A stretch of 64,000 nt of DNA from Solibacillus sp. FSL R7-0682. Its GTDB lineage: Bacteria > Bacillota > Bacilli > Bacillales_A > Planococcaceae. Shown piece after piece: positions 20,653-30,165 of the stretch; position 1 is the stretch's first letter, and the number at the start of each line of letters is the position of its first letter. Both the position numbers and the translations under genes were made by a program. The notes below the pieces were generated by a model. It was not told the DNA's origin and made no database searches. It saw only the letters and a list, made by a program, of their open reading frames with translations. The stretch covers positions 3,874,501-3,938,500 of the forward strand of contig NZ_JBBOUI010000001.1 in the NCBI RefSeq assembly GCF_038005985.1, in the 5' to 3' direction.

Positions 20653-22080
20653 TTAATAATTTAATTTCATTGTAATGAGTTTTAAATCTGTCATTTCCTC
20701 AACGGCATATTTAATACCCTCTTTTCCGTAACCACTCATCTTTACGCCACCATAGGGCATATTATCAACTCGGAACGTGGGAATATCATTGATAACGACC
20801 GCTCCAGCTTCAAGTAAATCCGCTGCCTTCATCGCATCAGTTAAAACGTTTGTATAAATACCCGCATTTAATGCAAGCTCCGACTCATTCACATATTCGA
20901 TGGCTTCATCTAATGTGTTATAAGGAATGATTGATACAATTGGCGCAAATGTTTCTTCACAAACAACTTTCATATGCGCTTTAACGTTTGTCATTACCGT
21001 TGGCGTACATGTACGGTCTGTAAATTTTGCTCCTGTTGCAACAATGGCACCTTGCTGTTTTGCTTCGTCAATCCAGTTTTTGATGCGCTCTACCTCACTT
21101 GGATTAATCATGGCACTAACGTCTGTTTTTTTATCAAGCGGATCTCCTACAGCTAATTTTTCAGTTTCTTCAACGAAGAGTTTTGTAAATTCATGATAGA
21201 TCGATTGGTGAACATAAATACGTTGTAACGAAATACAAACTTGCCCAGCAAAGCCAAAAGCTCCACTTACACAGCGCGCCATTATTTTTTCAAGTGGTGT
21301 AGAAGGCTCTACAATAACTGCTGCATTGGAACCTAGCTCTAACGTTACTTTACGAAGCCCTACTTTTTCTTTTATTTTTAAACCGACTGCACCACTTCCC
21401 GTAAATGTCACTTTTTTTACAAGAGGATGTGTCACAAGCGTATCACTTAATTCCCCGCCACTCCCTGTGACAATTTGCAGTGCCCCATCAGGTAAGCCTG
21501 CCTCCTTAAAAATATGTGCCATCACAAGAGCACTTAGTGGGGTTTGAGATGCTGGCTTTAATACAACGGTATTGCCTACTGCAAGTGCCGGTCCAAGCTT
21601 ATGGGCGATTAAATTAAATGGAAAGTTAAATGGCGTTATTGCTGAAACAACACCTAACGGAATTCGCTTCGTATAACCAATACGGTCCGTCACTCCCGGT
21701 GCTGCGTCCATCGGAATTGTCTCACCTGTCACTTGCTTCGCTGCCTCTGCTGCAAATTGATACGTTGCAATCGTACGATCAATTTCGGCTAATCCTGCTG
21801 TGAGGGGTTTAGCCGCTTCTTTTGCTAAAATTTCTGCTAGCTCCTGCTTTCGGTTCCGCATAATGGCTACAACCTTATACAAAATTTCTGCGCGTTCATA
21901 TGCAGTCGTTTTCTTAAATGATTGAAAGGTTTCATGTGCCCCTTCAATCGCACGTTCTACATCTGCAATGGTTGCCTTTGCAACCCTCGTTAATACTTCA
22001 CCTGTATAAGGCGCTTTTAACTCTGTAGATTTTTCAGTAGTTTCCCATACACCATTTATCCATAACTTAGTTTGTTTCAT
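20653..22080 (-). CDS. Aldehyde dehydrogenase family protein
   Basis: 475 residues. The Rossmann-side motif ITPFNFPFNLIAHKLGPALA, the glutamate region VTLELGSNAAVIV and the catalytic cysteine in FGFAGQVCISLQRIYVH are present, so the NAD(P)-dependent oxidation of an aldehyde is likely. The asparagine-for-glycine and CISLQR forms resemble the y4uC/lactaldehyde-like ALDH group rather than betaine aldehyde dehydrogenases. Substrate is unknown. The ATG at 22080 has ATAGGAGTGATTATA before it. Confidence 0.85.
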   Translation of the reverse strand: MKQTKLWINGVWETTEKSTELKAPYTGEVLTRVAKATIADVERAIEGAHETFQSFKKTTAYERAEILYKVVAIMRNRKQELAEILAKEAAKPLTAGLAEIDRTIATYQFAAEAAKQVTGETIPMDAAPGVTDRIGYTKRIPLGVVSAITPFNFPFNLIAHKLGPALAVGNTVVLKPASQTPLSALVMAHIFKEAGLPDGALQIVTGSGGELSDTLVTHPLVKKVTFTGSGAVGLKIKEKVGLRKVTLELGSNAAVIVEPSTPLEKIMARCVSGAFGFAGQVCISLQRIYVHQSIYHEFTKLFVEETEKLAVGDPLDKKTDVSAMINPSEVERIKNWIDEAKQQGAIVATGAKFTDRTCTPTVMTNVKAHMKVVCEETFAPIVSIIPYNTLDEAIEYVNESELALNAGIYTNVLTDAMKAADLLEAGAVVINDIPTFRVDNMPYGGVKMSGYGKEGIKYAVEEMTDLKLITMKLNY

Positions 22081-22122
22081 TATAATCACTCCTATAATAT
22101 CTATTCCCATTTTTCAAAAAGA

Positions 22123-23097
22123 CTACGTAAATAAATCCAAAATATCTAGTCCAAAGAAGAATGTAAAATCAAGTAGAAAATCACTTACGTCTAATGCTTG
22201 CATAAGCGATGAAATATCCGTTAATTGGACAAGTTTTTCCGCTTCAATCATTTCATGGACGACATAATGTATAGCCGTCATTAAAGGATAAACATGATCT
22301 CCTTGATACATTTTTAATGTACTTAATGCTTTCGTCATGTCAGCAATGTTCTCGACTATTGCTGTTGTCGATGCCGTTAATGCCAGTACAGCTAAGTAAG
22401 GATAATGTCTTTTTTTTACGAGAATCTCCTTGGATGCTAACGCTGCTTTAATAGCGCTAATGTAATCTACAAATTCAGGTTGAAACTGTTCATTATAAAG
22501 CGTTAATAGCTGACAAGCGGCCTGTAAGGAATCTCCACCTTTAAAGCCTTGATTTATTAAATGATCGTAATATGTACGCATTGTTTGTGCTTGTACTTGT
22601 GCATCAGCTAGATCTTTTGTTAATAAGACGGCATACGGAATATCATCTTTACCAGTTAAAAAATAATGATGCTTTCTCATCTCTTCATGGAGCTTTTTTG
22701 CTCGTTTTGCATGTGCTGCATCATTTAAGAAAACAGCCGCTATATTTTGATACGGACTTTTCTTAAAACCTGCTGCTACTAAATACTGTTCATTTTCGAT
22801 TAACCTCTCAACTTCCTTTTGAGACGTTTTATGTAATACTAAATACGCCGCTAGTTTATAGCTCAACGTAGACGTACTTGAAAAAGTTGTTATGAGTTCA
22901 ACAAAGGATTGCTTTGCATTTTCTTTTTGTATTTTTTCCACGTTTTTTTCAAACGCTACACCACTAAATGTTTCCCTTGAAAAAGTATATTGTACTGCTA
23001 ATGGAATTCGAATCGCGGTCGCCTTATCATAGCCAAAAAAATTCGAAATTCGATCGTAGTTTTGTTGTAGTAATGATAAAAAATTTAGTTTATCCAT
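22123..23097 (-). CDS. DUF4003 family protein
   Basis: 324 residues, largely alpha-helical, with no transmembrane segment and no catalytic motif I can name. The sequence pattern (SYKLAAYLVLHKT; VAAGFKKSPYQNIAAVFL; DIPYAVLLT) fits the DUF4003 family found in Bacillales, function unknown. The ATG has AGGAGTGTGAAAA before it. The gene sits 42 bases upstream of the aldehyde dehydrogenase gene on the same strand, so the two are probably co-transcribed. Confidence 0.75.
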   Translation of the reverse strand: MDKLNFLSLLQQNYDRISNFFGYDKATAIRIPLAVQYTFSRETFSGVAFEKNVEKIQKENAKQSFVELITTFSSTSTLSYKLAAYLVLHKTSQKEVERLIENEQYLVAAGFKKSPYQNIAAVFLNDAAHAKRAKKLHEEMRKHHYFLTGKDDIPYAVLLTKDLADAQVQAQTMRTYYDHLINQGFKGGDSLQAACQLLTLYNEQFQPEFVDYISAIKAALASKEILVKKRHYPYLAVLALTASTTAIVENIADMTKALSTLKMYQGDHVYPLMTAIHYVVHEMIEAEKLVQLTDISSLMQALDVSDFLLDFTFFFGLDILDLFT

Positions 23098-23147
23098 TTT
23101 TCACACTCCTATTTTAATTATACGCCTATTTTTTGTCATAGGAAAAA

Positions 23148-23190
23148 ATAAAAAAGCACGAAAAACAGCAAATGCCTTTTCTCGTGCTTC
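23148..23190 (-). terminator. Terminator downstream of the DUF779 gene
   Basis: Stem GCACGA...TCGTGC with internal AAAAGGCA/TGCTGTTTT pairing, followed by TTTTTTATTTTTT on the minus strand. Confidence 0.8.
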
Positions 23191-23197
23191 CTTATGT

Positions 23198-23554
23198 TTA
23201 ACTTGATAGATGGTCCAGTTCTTCTTTTGTAAATGCGCGTGAACGGGATAAAAAACGTTTACCTTCTACCCCTTCAAGGGAAAACATCCCTCCACGTCCA
23301 TTCACAACATCAATGATGATTTGTGTATGCTTCCAGTAATCATATTGATTTTTATGCATATAAAACGGGCTTCCTCCAATATAACCAAGCAATGCATCTT
23401 GGTTGCCAACAATTAAATCTCCATCTGGATAACACATAGGCGATGAACCGTCACAGCACCCGCCCGATTGATGAAACATAATGGGACCATGGCGTTCTTT
23501 TAACTTGTCTATTAGCTTCAGTGCTTCGTCGGTTGCAACTACTCGTTCAACCAA
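23198..23554 (-). CDS. DUF779 domain protein, aldehyde dehydrogenase partner
   Basis: 118 residues. The cysteine-rich motif SGGCCDGSSPMCY (residues 30-42) is the hallmark of DUF779. The TTG start at 23554 has GGGGGTG upstream. DUF779 genes commonly follow ExaC/AcoD-type aldehyde dehydrogenase genes, as here (18 bases after it). The function is unknown; the conserved cysteines suggest metal or redox work. Confidence 0.85.
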   Translation of the reverse strand: MVERVVATDEALKLIDKLKERHGPIMFHQSGGCCDGSSPMCYPDGDLIVGNQDALLGYIGGSPFYMHKNQYDYWKHTQIIIDVVNGRGGMFSLEGVEGKRFLSRSRAFTKEELDHLSS

Positions 23555-23572
23555 GTTAAAGCACCCCCTCTC

Positions 23573-25099
23573 TTAGAAGAAGCCTAAGCGATTTTCATCA
23601 TAGCTCACTAATAAGTTTTTCGTTTGTTGGTAATGACTTAGCATCATTTTGTGGTTTTCGCGTCCAATACCTGACATTTTGTAACCACCGAATGCCGCAT
23701 GTGCTGGGTAAGCATGGTAACAGTTTGTCCAAACCCGACCCGCTTGAATCCCACGACCGAAACGGTACGCTGTGTTCATATCTCGTGTCCAAACACCTGC
23801 CCCTAAGCCATATAATGTGTCATTCGCAATTTCCAATGCCTCTTCTTTTGTTTTAAATGTCGTCACTGCTACAACTGGGCCAAAAATTTCTTCCTGGAAA
23901 ATTCGCATTTTATTATGCCCTTTGAAGACAGTTGGCTTAATATAGTAACCTTCTTTAAACTCGCCGCCTAACTCATTTTTCTCTCCACCAATTAAGCATT
24001 CTGCCCCTTCTTCTTTACCAATTTGCAAATAGGACTGAATTTTTTCCATTTGTTCTGAGGAGGCTTGCGCACCCATCATCGTATTCGGATCCAGTGGATT
24101 CCCCGTTTGAATTGCTTCAACACGTTTTAATACGCGTTCCATGAACTTCTCATAAATCGATTCTTGAATTAATGCGCGAGAAGGGCACGTACATACTTCC
24201 CCTTGATTCAATGCGAATAATACAAAGCCTTCAACAGCTTTATCTAAAAATGCATCATCTGCATCCATAATATCTTCAAAGAAAATGTTTGGTGACTTAC
24301 CACCTAACTCTAGTGTGACAGGGATTAAGTTTTGGGATGCATATTGCATTATTAAACGACCTGTCGTTGTTTCTCCAGTAAAGGCAATTTTACCTATGCG
24401 TGGATTCGATGCTAATGGCTTCCCGGCTTCTAACCCAAAGCCATTAACCACATTTAAAACACCTGGAGACAATAAATCTTCAATTAGCTCCAACAACACC
24501 ATAATAGATGCCGGTGTTTGCTCTGCAGGTTTTAGTACAACACAGTTCCCTGCTGCAAGTGCCGGCGCAAGCTTCCATACGGCCATTAGCAATGGGAAAT
24601 TCCACGGGATAATTTGTCCAACAACCCCAATTGGTTCATGGAAATGATACGCAACCGTATTGTCATCGATTTGGCTTAATGCCCCCTCTTGTGCACGTAA
24701 TGCGCCTGCAAAATAGCGGAAATGGTCAATTGCTAATGGTAAATCTGCATTTAATGTTTCACGAACTGCTTTTCCATTATCCCACGTTTCTGCTACCGCT
24801 AACATTTCTAAATTTTGTTCCATACGATCTGCAATCTTCAATAAAATATTACTACGCTCTGTTGCCGAAGTTTTCCCCCAAGCATCTTTCGCAGCGTGTG
24901 CCGCATCTAATGCTAACTCTATATCTTCCTCCGTTGAACGAGCTATTTGTGTGAACACTTTCCCCGTGACTGGTGTCACATTGTCAAAATACTCTCCTTT
25001 TACAGGTGCTGTCCATTTGCCACCGATATAATTGTCGTAACGCTCTTTAAAACTTACTACTGCGCCATCTGTGTTTGGATTTTGATAAACTCCTGTCAT
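23573..25099 (-). CDS. NAD-dependent aldehyde dehydrogenase (AcoD/ExaC type)
   Basis: 508 residues. [20 protein letters not shown], the general-base region [14 protein letters not shown] and the catalytic cysteine in [14 protein letters not shown] are those of the acetaldehyde/aldehyde dehydrogenase group AcoD/ExaC. It probably oxidises acetaldehyde or other short aldehydes to acids. The ATG at 25099 has GGGGAG eight bases before it. The DUF779 gene downstream supports the subgroup. Confidence 0.88.
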   Translation of the reverse strand: MTGVYQNPNTDGAVVSFKERYDNYIGGKWTAPVKGEYFDNVTPVTGKVFTQIARSTEEDIELALDAAHAAKDAWGKTSATERSNILLKIADRMEQNLEMLAVAETWDNGKAVRETLNADLPLAIDHFRYFAGALRAQEGALSQIDDNTVAYHFHEPIGVVGQIIPWNFPLLMAVWKLAPALAAGNCVVLKPAEQTPASIMVLLELIEDLLSPGVLNVVNGFGLEAGKPLASNPRIGKIAFTGETTTGRLIMQYASQNLIPVTLELGGKSPNIFFEDIMDADDAFLDKAVEGFVLFALNQGEVCTCPSRALIQESIYEKFMERVLKRVEAIQTGNPLDPNTMMGAQASSEQMEKIQSYLQIGKEEGAECLIGGEKNELGGEFKEGYYIKPTVFKGHNKMRIFQEEIFGPVVAVTTFKTKEEALEIANDTLYGLGAGVWTRDMNTAYRFGRGIQAGRVWTNCYHAYPAHAAFGGYKMSGIGRENHKMMLSHYQQTKNLLVSYDENRLGFF

Positions 25100-25347
25100 T
25101 GAAAATTCTCCCCTTTGCATAAAGTTTTTGACATACCTTCTTTAAAGGCCGTGACTTATTCATGCTGAAAAACTTTCTCTTTCAAAAGGTATCCTCATTT
25201 AATATATTGTCAGAAATGTTATTTGATTTCAATTTTTAAAACTTCTTTTTTCTGAAAATTATAATATTATTTTAGATTTATTTCTGAAGAGCGAATTTAT
25301 TCGAGAGATATTGTATACTGAGGTTATTCTATTAGTAGGTGAAAATT

Positions 25348-26052
25348 ATGCGTATAAATAAATTTTTAGCAGAAACAGGCATCGTTTCTCGTCGCGGTGC
25401 GGATAAATGGGTCGAAGAAGGCCGCATTACAATTAACGGTGTCCTTGCGACAAACGGTAGTCAGGTAGAAACTGGGGATGACGTTTGTGTTGATGGCAAA
25501 CCAGTAAAACGTGAAGAAAAGCTTGTCTACATTGTGCTTAACAAACCAGTCGGTATTACGAGTACAACGGAAAAACATATTGAAGGCAATGTTGTCGATT
25601 TCGTCAATCATCCACTTCGCATTTTCCATATCGGGCGTTTAGATAAAGATTCCGAAGGTTTACTTTTACTAACGAATGATGGTGATATCGTGAATGAAAT
25701 TTTACGTGCTGAAAATCATCACGAAAAGGAATATGTGGTGCAAGTAGATAAACCGATTACAGAGAAGTTTCTACATGACATGGGCGCAGGTGTTGAAATT
25801 TTAGATACAAAAACATTACCATGTCGTGTAGAAAAGGTTTCTTCTCAAGTATTTAAAATTATTTTAGAACAAGGTTTAAATCGTCAAATTCGTCGCATGT
25901 GTTCAGCCCTTGGCTATTCAGTCAAACGATTACAGCGCATTCGAATTATGAATATTCACCTTGGGAATCTAAAGGTTGGTCAATGGCGAGATCTAACTGA
26001 AAAAGAGCAACAGGAATTATTTGATTTACTAAACTACACACCAAAGCAGTAA
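25348..26052 (+). CDS. rluF: 23S rRNA pseudouridine synthase RluF-like
   Basis: 234 residues. An N-terminal S4 domain (MRINKFLAETGIVSRRGADK) is followed by the RsuA/RluB/RluE/RluF catalytic domain with aspartate in HIGRLDKDSEGLLLLTNDG and the QGLNRQIRRMCSALGY motif. The RluF group modifies position 2604 or nearby uridines of 23S rRNA. The ATG at 25348 has TAGGTG before it; the GTG at 25339 overlaps that RBS. A TATACT element at 25314-25319 may be its -10 box. Confidence 0.88.
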   Translation: MRINKFLAETGIVSRRGADKWVEEGRITINGVLATNGSQVETGDDVCVDGKPVKREEKLVYIVLNKPVGITSTTEKHIEGNVVDFVNHPLRIFHIGRLDKDSEGLLLLTNDGDIVNEILRAENHHEKEYVVQVDKPITEKFLHDMGAGVEILDTKTLPCRVEKVSSQVFKIILEQGLNRQIRRMCSALGYSVKRLQRIRIMNIHLGNLKVGQWRDLTEKEQQELFDLLNYTPKQ

Positions 26053-26070
26053 CTAATTCTAAATACTATG

Positions 26071-26120
26071 AAAAGGTGAGGCTGTAACAGAAAATTACAG
26101 CTTCACCTTTTATATTTTTT
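26071..26120. terminator. Bidirectional terminator between rluF and the DUF985 gene
   Basis: A near-perfect stem (AAAAGGTGAGGCTGTAA / TTACAGCTTCACCTTTT) with TATATTTTTT on the plus side lies between the convergent genes. It overlaps the last codons of the minus-strand gene. Confidence 0.8.
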
Positions 26121-26601
26121 CATACGCCATCTTTTTAATAATTGCCTCGTGCGCTGGATATTGCTCGATTAACTGCTGCTGCGTAAATAACTCAAAATCA
26201 GCAAAATCAAAACCGGGTGCGACCATACATCCAACAAATCCATATGTATTGTCCGCTTCTACAGAGGAACCAAAAATCGTATTTTTCTGCACAACGATTT
26301 GAGGCTCTTCACCAAGGGCAACATTTAACCCAAGCTTTTTTGCTTCGTAAGTCCCATCTGGATGAATCATATGAACGGTTAAAGCACTGCCACCATGGAA
26401 ATACCAAACTTCATCTGATTGAAGTCGGTGAAAATGGGAAATATCTTCTGAGCGAAGTAAAAAATAGATGCTCGTATAAAAAGGGCGCTCTCCTCGTTCT
26501 AATAATAAGGACTCTTCTGCTCGTAACGTTGAACGATAAAAGCCCCCTTCTGGATGAGGTTGTAATTGAAATCCTTCTATCATTTGCTGTGGATTTAACA
26601 T
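26110..26601 (-). CDS. Cupin family protein, DUF985
   Basis: 163 residues. PHPEGGFYRST near the N-terminus, SHFHRLQSDEVWYFHGGSAL (cupin motif with metal-ligand histidines) and GFVGCMVAPGFDFADFEL near the C-terminus identify DUF985. The biochemical role of the family is not known. The ATG has GGAAAGGCGTGAGAAG before it. Confidence 0.85.
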   Translation of the reverse strand: MLNPQQMIEGFQLQPHPEGGFYRSTLRAEESLLLERGERPFYTSIYFLLRSEDISHFHRLQSDEVWYFHGGSALTVHMIHPDGTYEAKKLGLNVALGEEPQIVVQKNTIFGSSVEADNTYGFVGCMVAPGFDFADFELFTQQQLIEQYPAHEAIIKKMAYEKI

Positions 26602-26654
26602 CTTCTCACGCCTTTCCTATGTTGATGGATTCATTATACTATGGTTTACACATG

Positions 26655-26698
26655 AAAAAAGGAGACTTCTCGAAAGTTTCCAATCGAGAAATCTCTCA
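26655..26698 (-). terminator. Terminator of the liv operon
   Basis: Stem GAGATTTCTCGA / TTCGAGAAGTCTC with small bulges, followed by TTTTTT on the minus strand, just after the livF stop codon. Confidence 0.75.
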
Positions 26699-26701
26699 TT
26701 T

Positions 26702-27409
26702 TTATAGTCCACCTAAATAAGCGGCTTTTACTTCATCGCTTTCCTGTAATTCCTTTGCTCCCCCTGAAAGTACGATTTTTCCTGTTTCTAATACGTAAGC
26801 GCGGTCAGCAACGGACAATGCCATATTGGCATTTTGCTCGACTAGAAGGACCGTTGTACCCTCTTTGTTTACCATTTCAATAATATTGAAAATATTTTTT
26901 ACCATAAGTGGTGCAAGACCCATTGATGGTTCATCCATAATAATAAGCTTTGGCTTGGCCATTAGCGCTCGCCCCATTGCTAACATTTGCTGCTCGCCAC
27001 CAGATAATGTACCTGATAGCTGTTTTCGACGTTCAAAAAGGCGAGGGAATAATTCATATACATGGTCTATATCTTTTTTTATACCAACCCGATCATTTCG
27101 TAAGTAGGCACCCAGCTCTAAATTTTCTTCCACGGCCATATTAGAGAATACACGACGTCCTTCCGGCACATGCGAAATACCTGCCTTCACAATAGACTGT
27201 GCCGCTTTACCATCAATAGCTGTCCCTAAATATTCGATTGAACCACGTTTTGGCTTTAGTAATCCTGAAATCGTTTTAAGTAGTGTACTTTTCCCTGCAC
27301 CATTCGCTCCGATTAATGTGACAATTTCACCTTCATTTACCTCGAGGGAGATTCCTTTTAATGCTTGAATATTTCCATAGTATACATCGATGTCATTGAT
27401 TTTTAACAT
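26702..27409 (-). CDS. livF: Branched-chain amino-acid ABC transporter ATPase LivF
   Basis: 235 residues. Walker A GANGAGKST, signature LSGGEQQMLAMGRALM and Walker B LIIMDEPSMGLAP are present; the short length and LAPLMV after Walker B are typical of LivF. It powers uptake together with LivG. The ATG at 27409 has AGGAGG ten bases before it and follows the livG stop by one base. Confidence 0.93.
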   Translation of the reverse strand: MLKINDIDVYYGNIQALKGISLEVNEGEIVTLIGANGAGKSTLLKTISGLLKPKRGSIEYLGTAIDGKAAQSIVKAGISHVPEGRRVFSNMAVEENLELGAYLRNDRVGIKKDIDHVYELFPRLFERRKQLSGTLSGGEQQMLAMGRALMAKPKLIIMDEPSMGLAPLMVKNIFNIIEMVNKEGTTVLLVEQNANMALSVADRAYVLETGKIVLSGGAKELQESDEVKAAYLGGL

Positions 27410-27410
27410 A

Positions 27411-28184
27411 TTATTGTGTAACCTCCTCACCTAAGTAAGCTTCAATTACTTTTGGATTTGAACGGATTTCCTCAGGCGTCCCATCAGCTATTAATTGTCC
27501 GTGGTCGAGGACGTAAATACGCTCACAAATACCCATAACTAAGCTCATATCGTGCTCAATTAGCAAAATCGTTAAGTTAAATTCCTTTCGAATGAACGCA
27601 ATCAACTCCATTAAATCATGTGTTTCTTGAGGGTTCATTCCAGCTGCAGGTTCATCTAGTAATAAAAGCTTCGGACCAGCTGCTAGCGCACGTGCAATTT
27701 CTAAACGACGCTGCATCCCGTATGGTAAGTTTTTGGCGAGCTCGTTTTTGTACACATCTAGACCAAAAATCTTTAAAAAGGCTAATGACTCCTGTTCCAT
27801 TTTTTCTTCACCTTTAAAATGGCTCGGCAAACGGAAAATGCTCGATAAAAGATTATGCTTAGCTAAACCGTGGTTTGCTACTTTTACATTATCCAAAACA
27901 GAAAGCTCTTTAAATAGACGGATATTTTGGAATGTACGGCTAATTCCTTGGCGTGTTACTTTATATGGATCTAACCCACCAATTGATTTTCCATCAAATG
28001 CAATTGTCCCTTCAGTTGGTGCATAAACACCTGTTAACATATTAAATGTTGTCGTTTTACCTGCACCGTTTGGACCGATTAAACCGATAAGCTCGCCTTC
28101 ATTCATATATAAAGCCACATTTTGTACAGCTTTCAGACCACCAAACTGTATCCCTAATTGGTCTACCTTAAGAAGTGTACTCAT
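27411..28184 (-). CDS. livG: Branched-chain amino-acid ABC transporter ATPase LivG
   Basis: 257 residues. Walker A GPNGAGKTT, an ABC signature of the LivG form (LPYGMQRRLEIARAL) and Walker B LLLLDEPAAGMNP are seen. It pairs with LivF on the LivHM permease. Its ATG overlaps the livM stop codon by four bases. Confidence 0.93.
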   Translation of the reverse strand: MSTLLKVDQLGIQFGGLKAVQNVALYMNEGELIGLIGPNGAGKTTTFNMLTGVYAPTEGTIAFDGKSIGGLDPYKVTRQGISRTFQNIRLFKELSVLDNVKVANHGLAKHNLLSSIFRLPSHFKGEEKMEQESLAFLKIFGLDVYKNELAKNLPYGMQRRLEIARALAAGPKLLLLDEPAAGMNPQETHDLMELIAFIRKEFNLTILLIEHDMSLVMGICERIYVLDHGQLIADGTPEEIRSNPKVIEAYLGEEVTQ

Positions 28185-29119
28185 ACACGTGTACCTCCTT
28201 TTTTACCAAACTTGAAGAAATGGGTAATTTCTTTTGTTCCTAATAATCCTGTTGGGCGATAAAGCATGACTAAAATTAATACTAAAGAATAAATAATCAT
28301 ACGTGTCTCTGGGAAGCCTTGTAGGTATGTCGAGACAATCGTTAATAAAATCGCTGCAATAACAGAGCCCGAAAGACTTCCTAACCCTCCCAATACGACG
28401 AAGATTAAAATATCAAAAGATTTTAAGAAGCCAAATGCTGTTGGTTGAATTAAATAATAATTATGTGCGTATATCGCACCAGCTACCCCGGCAAAGAATG
28501 ATCCGATTGCGAATGCGACTACTTTATAGTATGTCGTATTAATCCCCATGGCATCAGCTGCAATCTCATCTTCACGAATGGAAATACATGCTCGACCATG
28601 GCGAGAATTCGTAAAGTTTGAAATTACTAAAATCGTAGCAAATACACCGAAGAATGCATATGTCCAAGTAGATTGATGCGTCACCTGCATTCCTGCCGCA
28701 CCACCCACATAATCAATATTTAAAAAGACAATCCGAATAATTTCAGCAAATCCCAATGTAGCAATAGCTAAGTAATCCCCTTTTAAACGTAATGATGGAA
28801 TGCCTACTAAAAGACCAGCTAATGCGGCCACTATAGCACCAATTAAAATCGCTGTAACGAATGGCATACCGAGCTTCATCGTACAAATAGCAGAAATGTA
28901 AGCACCTACTGCCAAAAATCCAGCATGCCCAATCGAAAACTGACCAGTAATCCCAATAATGATGTGCAAACTCACGGCAAGCATAATATTAATACACATC
29001 GTAATAAGCATATTTTGATAGTGGTACCCGACTGCACCCGTGTTAATTAATACTTGAATAATGGCATAAATAACAAGCGCTAAGATAGTATAGCCCCAAA
29101 AGATTTTAGACTTTTTCAT
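28181..29119 (-). CDS. livM: Branched-chain amino-acid ABC transporter permease LivM
   Basis: 312 residues with about eight to ten hydrophobic segments. IGITGQFSIGHAGFLAVGAY and GDYLAIATLGFAEIIRI, plus FILIFVVLGGLGSLSG-like text (DILIFVVLGGLGSLSG), are LivM signatures. The ATG at 29119 is preferred over the GTG three codons upstream because AGGTGG then has correct spacing. Confidence 0.92.
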   Translation of the reverse strand: MKKSKIFWGYTILALVIYAIIQVLINTGAVGYHYQNMLITMCINIMLAVSLHIIIGITGQFSIGHAGFLAVGAYISAICTMKLGMPFVTAILIGAIVAALAGLLVGIPSLRLKGDYLAIATLGFAEIIRIVFLNIDYVGGAAGMQVTHQSTWTYAFFGVFATILVISNFTNSRHGRACISIREDEIAADAMGINTTYYKVVAFAIGSFFAGVAGAIYAHNYYLIQPTAFGFLKSFDILIFVVLGGLGSLSGSVIAAILLTIVSTYLQGFPETRMIIYSLVLILVMLYRPTGLLGTKEITHFFKFGKKGGTRV

Positions 29120-29128
29120 GCTTTCCAC

Positions 29129-30004
29129 CTACACTTTCTCGCGTGTATTTTTGCCGAAAATACCCGCAGGACGTAAAATTAAAATTAAAATTAAAATCAC
29201 AAATGCGGCTGCATCACGCCATAAGGAGTAACCAAGAGCCGATACAATCGTTTCAACAACACCCAGTACTAATCCGCCGACCATTGCTCCGGGAATAATC
29301 CCAATACCACCAAGTACCGCTGCGATAAATGCTTTAATCCCCGGCATAACACCCATTAATGGATCGATACGTGTATAATAAATCCCAAAAATAACACCTG
29401 CCGCACCTGCTAAAGCTGAACCAATTGCAAAAGTTGCAGAAATTGTTCTGTCTACGTTAATTCCCATTAATCGTGCTGCATCAGCATCATGTGATACTGC
29501 ACGCATTGCTTTTCCGATTTTCGTTTTATGAACGATAAATTGTAGTAAAAGCATTAAGAAAATCGATACTGACAAGATGAAAATAGCTAGCGTGCTAATT
29601 TGCGCCCCAAAAATTTCAATGTTTGTTGTAGTAAACACTTTTGGATACGCCTCTGGTGAAGCTCCTCGGAAGAAAATTACTGTATACTCAATTAATAAGG
29701 AAACCCCAATTGCAGTAATAAGTGCTGCGATACGTGTTGCATTCCGTAACCTTTTATAGGCAACCCGCTCAATAATAACCCCAATTACTGCACAAAGAAT
29801 CATTGCTAATACTAATGCTAAAAAGATGTTCATTTCCCATCGTGCAATTGCATAAAAACCAATGAAGGCACCAAGCATAAACACATCACCATGGGCGAAG
29901 TTAATTAGTTTAATAATTCCGTATACCATCGTATAGCCAAGTGCAATGAGCGCATAAATACTGCCGAGAGATATCCCGTTCACAAGCTGCTGTACCCATT
30001 CCAT
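29129..30004 (-). CDS. livH: Branched-chain amino-acid ABC transporter permease LivH
   Basis: 291 residues, membrane protein. ISLGSIYALIALGYTMVYGI and LINFAHGDVFMLGAFIG at the N-terminus and KAFIAAVLGGIGIIPGAM near the C-terminus identify LivH. It forms the channel with LivM. The ATG at 30004 has AAAGGAG eight bases upstream. Ten bases separate it from livM. Confidence 0.93.
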   Translation of the reverse strand: MEWVQQLVNGISLGSIYALIALGYTMVYGIIKLINFAHGDVFMLGAFIGFYAIARWEMNIFLALVLAMILCAVIGVIIERVAYKRLRNATRIAALITAIGVSLLIEYTVIFFRGASPEAYPKVFTTTNIEIFGAQISTLAIFILSVSIFLMLLLQFIVHKTKIGKAMRAVSHDADAARLMGINVDRTISATFAIGSALAGAAGVIFGIYYTRIDPLMGVMPGIKAFIAAVLGGIGIIPGAMVGGLVLGVVETIVSALGYSLWRDAAAFVILILILILRPAGIFGKNTREKV

Positions 30005-30042
30005 ACACTTCACTCCTTTTATCTTTTGAAGTATGTTCTTAT

Positions 30043-30072
30043 AAAAAAAAGGAGGGCAAGTTCGCCCCCCTT
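30043..30072 (-). terminator. Terminator between livJ and livH
   Basis: Stem GGGGGGC GAACTT GCCCTCC followed by eight T on the minus strand. It is located inside the liv operon after livJ. Partial read-through would give more binding protein than permease. Confidence 0.82.
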
Positions 30073-30165
30073 ACTTGTTTAGAAAGACATATCTTGTACG
30101 AATATTACGCAAGATGATGTCCCTTCTTATGTCGAAGGAAAGCTGTATTTTCCTAGCGACCAAAA

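Noticed and set aside
20927-21196. Plus-strand frame inside the first aldehyde dehydrogenase gene
   Set aside because: It is an antisense shadow of a well-conserved coding region.
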